Shown piece by piece: positions 61,224 through 64,000 of a stretch of 64,000 nt of DNA. The translations under genes were made by a program, and so were the position numbers. The stretch comes from Streptomyces cirratus. GTDB lineage: Bacteria > Actinomycetota > Actinomycetes > Streptomycetales > Streptomycetaceae. How positions within the stretch are numbered: position 1 is the first letter of the stretch; each line of letters opens with the position of its first letter. The notes under the pieces are model-generated. The model did no database searches. It was given only the letters and a program-made list of their open reading frames with translations, and was not told where the DNA came from. Where the stretch lies: NCBI RefSeq assembly GCF_014650775.1, contig NZ_BMVP01000009.1:62001-126000 (forward strand), written 5' to 3'.

Positions 61224-62072
61224 TCAGGCCGCGCCGCGCTGGAGGGCCTCGCAGACGGCCGTCGATTCCCGCACTCCCAGTTCGACCGCCCGCCCGCAGT
61301 GCGCGATCCAGGCCGCCATACCCTCGGGGGTCCCCGAGACATAGCCCTCGAAGGCCGCCACGTACGCCTCCGGGCCCTGCTCCGCGTGCCCCACCTCCGC
61401 CGGGCAGATCGCCTTCGGGTCGAGCCCGCTGTTGATCAGCACGATGCGCTCGGCCGCCCGCGCCACCAGGCCGTTGTACGAGCCGAAGGGGCGCAGCGCC
61501 AGCAGCTCGCCGTGCACCACCGCGGCGGTGATCAACGCCGGAGCGGAGCCTCCCGCGATGACCAGCCGGGACAGGCCGTCCAGCCGTCCCGCGACCTCCT
61601 CGGCGCTGGGCAACGGGGCTTCGATCAGCGGTTCGTGCACGGGCTCGCCCGCCAGCCGCGGCCGCCCCACCGTGTCGCCCCCGCGCTCGGCAGAGCCGGC
61701 CCCCGTCGGCAGGGTGGAACCCGAGGCCACCAGGTGCAGGCGCGCGAGGACCCGTAGCGGCGACTGGCGCCAGATGCTCAGCAGCTGACCGGCCTCGGCC
61801 GTCAGGCGCAGGGCCGCGCCCACCGTCCGGGCCTGTTCCTCCGTGCCGAAGTCGGTCCGGCGGCGCACCTCTTCCAGCGCCCAGTCGGCCCCGGACAGCG
61901 CCGCACTGGCCCTCGCCCCGCGCAGGGCGGCCTCCGAGGTGATCTCGCCGCCGCGCCGGCGCATCACCCGGTGGCCGTAGACCCGGTCCACGGCCTTGCG
62001 TACGGAATCCACGGAATCGGCGACACCCGGCAGCCCGGCCAGTGGGGCCAGCGGGTCAGCAGCGCTACTCAT
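61224..62072 (-). CDS. Degenerate Fic/DOC-fold protein
   Basis: 282-residue protein that resembles Fic proteins but has lost the catalytic HPFxxGNGRxxR motif. The corresponding segment reads LRPFGSYNGLVAR (about 209-221): His is Arg, and GNGR is YNGL. AMP transfer is therefore not expected; it may be a binding protein. ATG at 62072 (MSSAADPLAP) has no ribosome site, and TAGGCT ends 8 nt before it, compatible with leaderless transcription. Divergent from the CooC-like gene. Confidence 0.75.
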   Translation of the reverse strand: MSSAADPLAPLAGLPGVADSVDSVRKAVDRVYGHRVMRRRGGEITSEAALRGARASAALSGADWALEEVRRRTDFGTEEQARTVGAALRLTAEAGQLLSIWRQSPLRVLARLHLVASGSTLPTGAGSAERGGDTVGRPRLAGEPVHEPLIEAPLPSAEEVAGRLDGLSRLVIAGGSAPALITAAVVHGELLALRPFGSYNGLVARAAERIVLINSGLDPKAICPAEVGHAEQGPEAYVAAFEGYVSGTPEGMAAWIAHCGRAVELGVRESTAVCEALQRGAA

Positions 62073-62181
62073 AAGTAAGGAGCCTACGCACTGCGCCCCC
62101 ATAGCACCGACCCCTCCTTGGAGTGGTCTTCTTCACTCACCCAGAGCACTCAAAGCAACCGATCCACTACGCTTGGTGAAC

Positions 62182-63216
62182 ATGAAGATCGCTTTCGTGG
62201 GAAAGGGCGGCAGCGGGAAGACCACGCTGTCCTCCCTCTTCATCCGCCACCTCGTCGCCAATGAAGCCCCCGTCGTCGCGGTGGACGCCGACATCAACCA
62301 ACACCTCGGCGTCGCACTCGGGCTCACGGAGACCGAGGCGGCGGCGCTGCCCGCCATGGGCGCGCACCTGCCGATGATCAAGGACTACCTGCGCGGCTCC
62401 AACCCCCGCATCGCGTCCGCCGAGACCATGATCAAGACGACCCCGCCCGGTACCGGCTCGCGGCTGCTACGGGTCACCGAGGACAACCCGGTGTACGCCG
62501 CGTGCGCCCGCCCGGTGATGCTCGACGGGGAGCCCGTACGGCTCATGGCGACGGGCCCGTTCACCGAGGCCGACCTGGGTGTGGCCTGCTACCACTCCAA
62601 GGTCGGCGCGGTCGAACTCTGCCTGAACCACCTGGTGGACGGCCCCGAGGAGTACGTCGTCGTCGACATGACCGCCGGCTCGGACTCCTTCGCCTCGGGC
62701 ATGTTCACCCGCTTCGACATGACCTTCCTGGTGGCGGAGCCGACCCGCAAGGGCGTTTCCGTGTACCGCCAGTACAAGGAGTACGCCCGGGATTACGGGG
62801 TCGCCCTCAAGGTGATCGGCAACAAGGTGCAGGGCCCGGAGGACATCGAGTTCCTCCAGGACGAGGTGGGCGAGGACCTGTTGGTCACCGTCGGGCACTC
62901 GGACTGGGTCCGGTCGCTGGAGAAGGGCCGCCCGGCCGCCTTCGCGCTGCTGGAAGCGAGCAACCGGCTCGCGCTGCAGGTGCTCCAGGACGCCGCAGAG
63001 GACTCCTACGCCGACCGCGACTGGGTCCGGTACACCGAGCAGATGGTCCATTTCCACCTGAAGAACGCCGAGAGCTGGGGCAACGCCAAGACCGGGGTCG
63101 ACCTCGCGGAACAGATCGACCCCGGCTTCGTCCTCGACGAGGCGCGCCCCGCCGGATCGCAGGGGCTGGTCAGCCCTCGTCCGAACCGGATCCGGCCGGC
63201 TCCGCAGCCGGCTTGA
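62182..63216 (+). CDS. CooC/MinD-like P-loop ATPase
   Basis: 344-residue SIMIBI-class ATPase. The deviant Walker A is VGKGGSGKTT (6-15) with both signature lysines; AVDADINQHLG follows as switch I and VVVDMTAGSD as the Walker B region. CooC-like proteins insert metals or act as maturation ATPases; no metalloenzyme gene adjoins it, so the client is unknown. ATG at 62182. The 3' end overlaps the convergent deacetylase gene by 47 bp. Confidence 0.85.
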   Translation: MKIAFVGKGGSGKTTLSSLFIRHLVANEAPVVAVDADINQHLGVALGLTETEAAALPAMGAHLPMIKDYLRGSNPRIASAETMIKTTPPGTGSRLLRVTEDNPVYAACARPVMLDGEPVRLMATGPFTEADLGVACYHSKVGAVELCLNHLVDGPEEYVVVDMTAGSDSFASGMFTRFDMTFLVAEPTRKGVSVYRQYKEYARDYGVALKVIGNKVQGPEDIEFLQDEVGEDLLVTVGHSDWVRSLEKGRPAAFALLEASNRLALQVLQDAAEDSYADRDWVRYTEQMVHFHLKNAESWGNAKTGVDLAEQIDPGFVLDEARPAGSQGLVSPRPNRIRPAPQPA

Positions 63217-64000
63217 CCTCGGCCGGGGCGGCCGGCTTGGCCGGCGGCCCCGCCGTCAGGAACTTCGTCCAGCCTTCCTTGGGCGCCTCGCCCACGTCCA
63301 GGGAGCGCATCCACTCCAGGACCTTGGGGTCCTGTGCGTCCAGCCAGTCGGCCAGCTCATGGAACGGCACGCAGCGGACTTCCTTCTGCGTGCACATCGA
63401 CTTGATGGAGTCCTCGACGGCCTTCATGTAGGTGCCGCCGTTCCAGGACTCGAAGTGGTTGCCGATGATCAGCGGTGCGCGGTTGCCCTGGTAGACGCGG
63501 TCGAAGGCCTTCTGCAGGCCGTCACGCATCTGCTCGCCCCAGTACGCGTGCTGCGAGGGGTCGCCCTGCGTGGTCGTCCCGGACTGGTTGACCATGTAGT
63601 TGTAGTCCATGCTCAGGGTCTCGAACGCCCGGCCCGGCATGGGCACCAGCTGGAGCGGGATGTCCCAGAGGCCATCCGTCTTCTTCGGCCAGATCTGCTT
63701 GCTGATGCCGCTGGAGTCGTACCGGAAGCCCATGTCCTTCGCCGCCAGCATGAAGTTCTTCTGGCCTTCGAGGCAGGGGGTGCGTGCGCCGATGAGTTCC
63801 TTGTCGTAGTCGAAGGGGAGCGCCTCCATGCCCTTGAGTTCGGGCGAGTTGGTCTTCCAGCTCTTGACGAAGGCCTTGGCCTGGTTGATCTCGCTCTTCC
63901 ACTCCTCGACGGACCAGGTGCCCACGCCGCCGTCGGGTCCGCAGAAGTGGCCGTTGAAGTGAGTGCCGATCTCGTTGCCCTCCAGCCAGGCCGCACGGAC
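63170..64000 (-). CDS. Polysaccharide deacetylase-like protein (N-terminal part outside window)
   Basis: 277 codons visible, open through base 64000. The first visible residues include GNEIGTHFNGHFCG, the NodB-like His-rich metal segment, and later IIGNHFESWNGGTYMKAV. The C terminus is an Ala/Pro/Lys-rich tail. Probably secreted and acting on cell-wall or extracellular sugar, though the signal peptide and the first catalytic Asp lie beyond the window. Convergent overlap with the CooC-like gene at its end. Confidence 0.75.
   Translation of the reverse strand, partial: VRAAWLEGNEIGTHFNGHFCGPDGGVGTWSVEEWKSEINQAKAFVKSWKTNSPELKGMEALPFDYDKELIGARTPCLEGQKNFMLAAKDMGFRYDSSGISKQIWPKKTDGLWDIPLQLVPMPGRAFETLSMDYNYMVNQSGTTTQGDPSQHAYWGEQMRDGLQKAFDRVYQGNRAPLIIGNHFESWNGGTYMKAVEDSIKSMCTQKEVRCVPFHELADWLDAQDPKVLEWMRSLDVGEAPKEGWTKFLTAGPPAKPAAPAEVKPAAEPAGSGSDEG

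Overview
The window is high-GC actinobacterial chromosome, almost certainly Streptomyces. The evidence is the extreme GC content with GC-rich third codon positions, GTG/TTG starts behind GGAGG-type ribosome sites, and diagnostic genes: tipA, bldG with its anti-sigma partner, DUF397/XRE/ATP-binding regulators, a dTMP kinase fused to an MFS domain, and a Tad pilus-like locus. Gene order follows a conserved Streptomyces core backbone. No sequence search was run, so all names rest on reading the proteins.

Layout. 1-8.4 kb: housekeeping genes (5'-coding part of ftsH, hpt, tilS, a zinc metalloprotease-like gene, a PBP4-type dacB, ppa, a ThrE-type exporter). 8.4-14.5 kb: DedA protein, tipA with an intact MerR-type promoter, a DinB-fold protein, a class B PBP, an aldehyde dehydrogenase. 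14.6-16.8 kb: an XRE regulator, an RsbW-like ATPase and a DUF397 protein, tied together by three copies of one 12-bp motif. 16.9-24.3 kb: FUSC protein, DUF2786 protein, a repeat-rich spacer, an unusual family A DNA polymerase, a perfect parS-like palindrome, a GNAT and a serine hydrolase.

24.6-33.2 kb is the accessory region of greatest interest. A LuxR-type regulator and a divergent UbiA prenyltransferase precede an operon encoding homologues of the D-cycloserine pathway: DcsA-like heme arginine N-hydroxylase (YqcI/YcgG), DcsB-like hydroxyarginase, DcsD-like O-ureidoserine synthase, DcsE-like serine O-acetyltransferase, an SDR, DcsG-like ATP-grasp cycloligase and a DcsJ-like EamA exporter. 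The racemase DcsC and the D-Ala-D-Ala ligase DcsI of the known cluster are absent, and an SDR lies between the dcsE and dcsG homologues. The predicted chemistry is L-Arg to N-hydroxy-Arg to hydroxyurea; L-Ser to O-acetylserine to O-ureidoserine; then cyclisation to a 3-isoxazolidinone and export. The operon ends next to the 3' end of a tRNA-Thr(CGU) gene.

33.3-50 kb returns to the core: TAP-like secreted hydrolase, holB, MFS-dTMP kinase fusion, topA, a methyltransferase, a lipoprotein, the K+-independent proton pyrophosphatase hppA, an RsbW-like ATPase and bldG. 50.1-52.6 kb is an MrfA/YprA-type helicase. After a 1.15-kb gene-free stretch of decayed repeats comes a translationally overlapping Tad/Flp-like operon (ssd, cpaF/tadA, tadB, tadC, DUF4244 pilin-like, tadE, TadE-like). 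The right end holds a HAD phosphatase, a 1.1-kb gene-poor spacer, a degenerate Fic-fold protein, a CooC-like ATPase and the truncated end of a polysaccharide deacetylase-like gene.

The main lead is the cycloserine-type operon without its racemase. Secondary leads are the shared operator of the DUF397 locus, the parS-like site, the internal TipAS start, and several tandem-repeat spacers.
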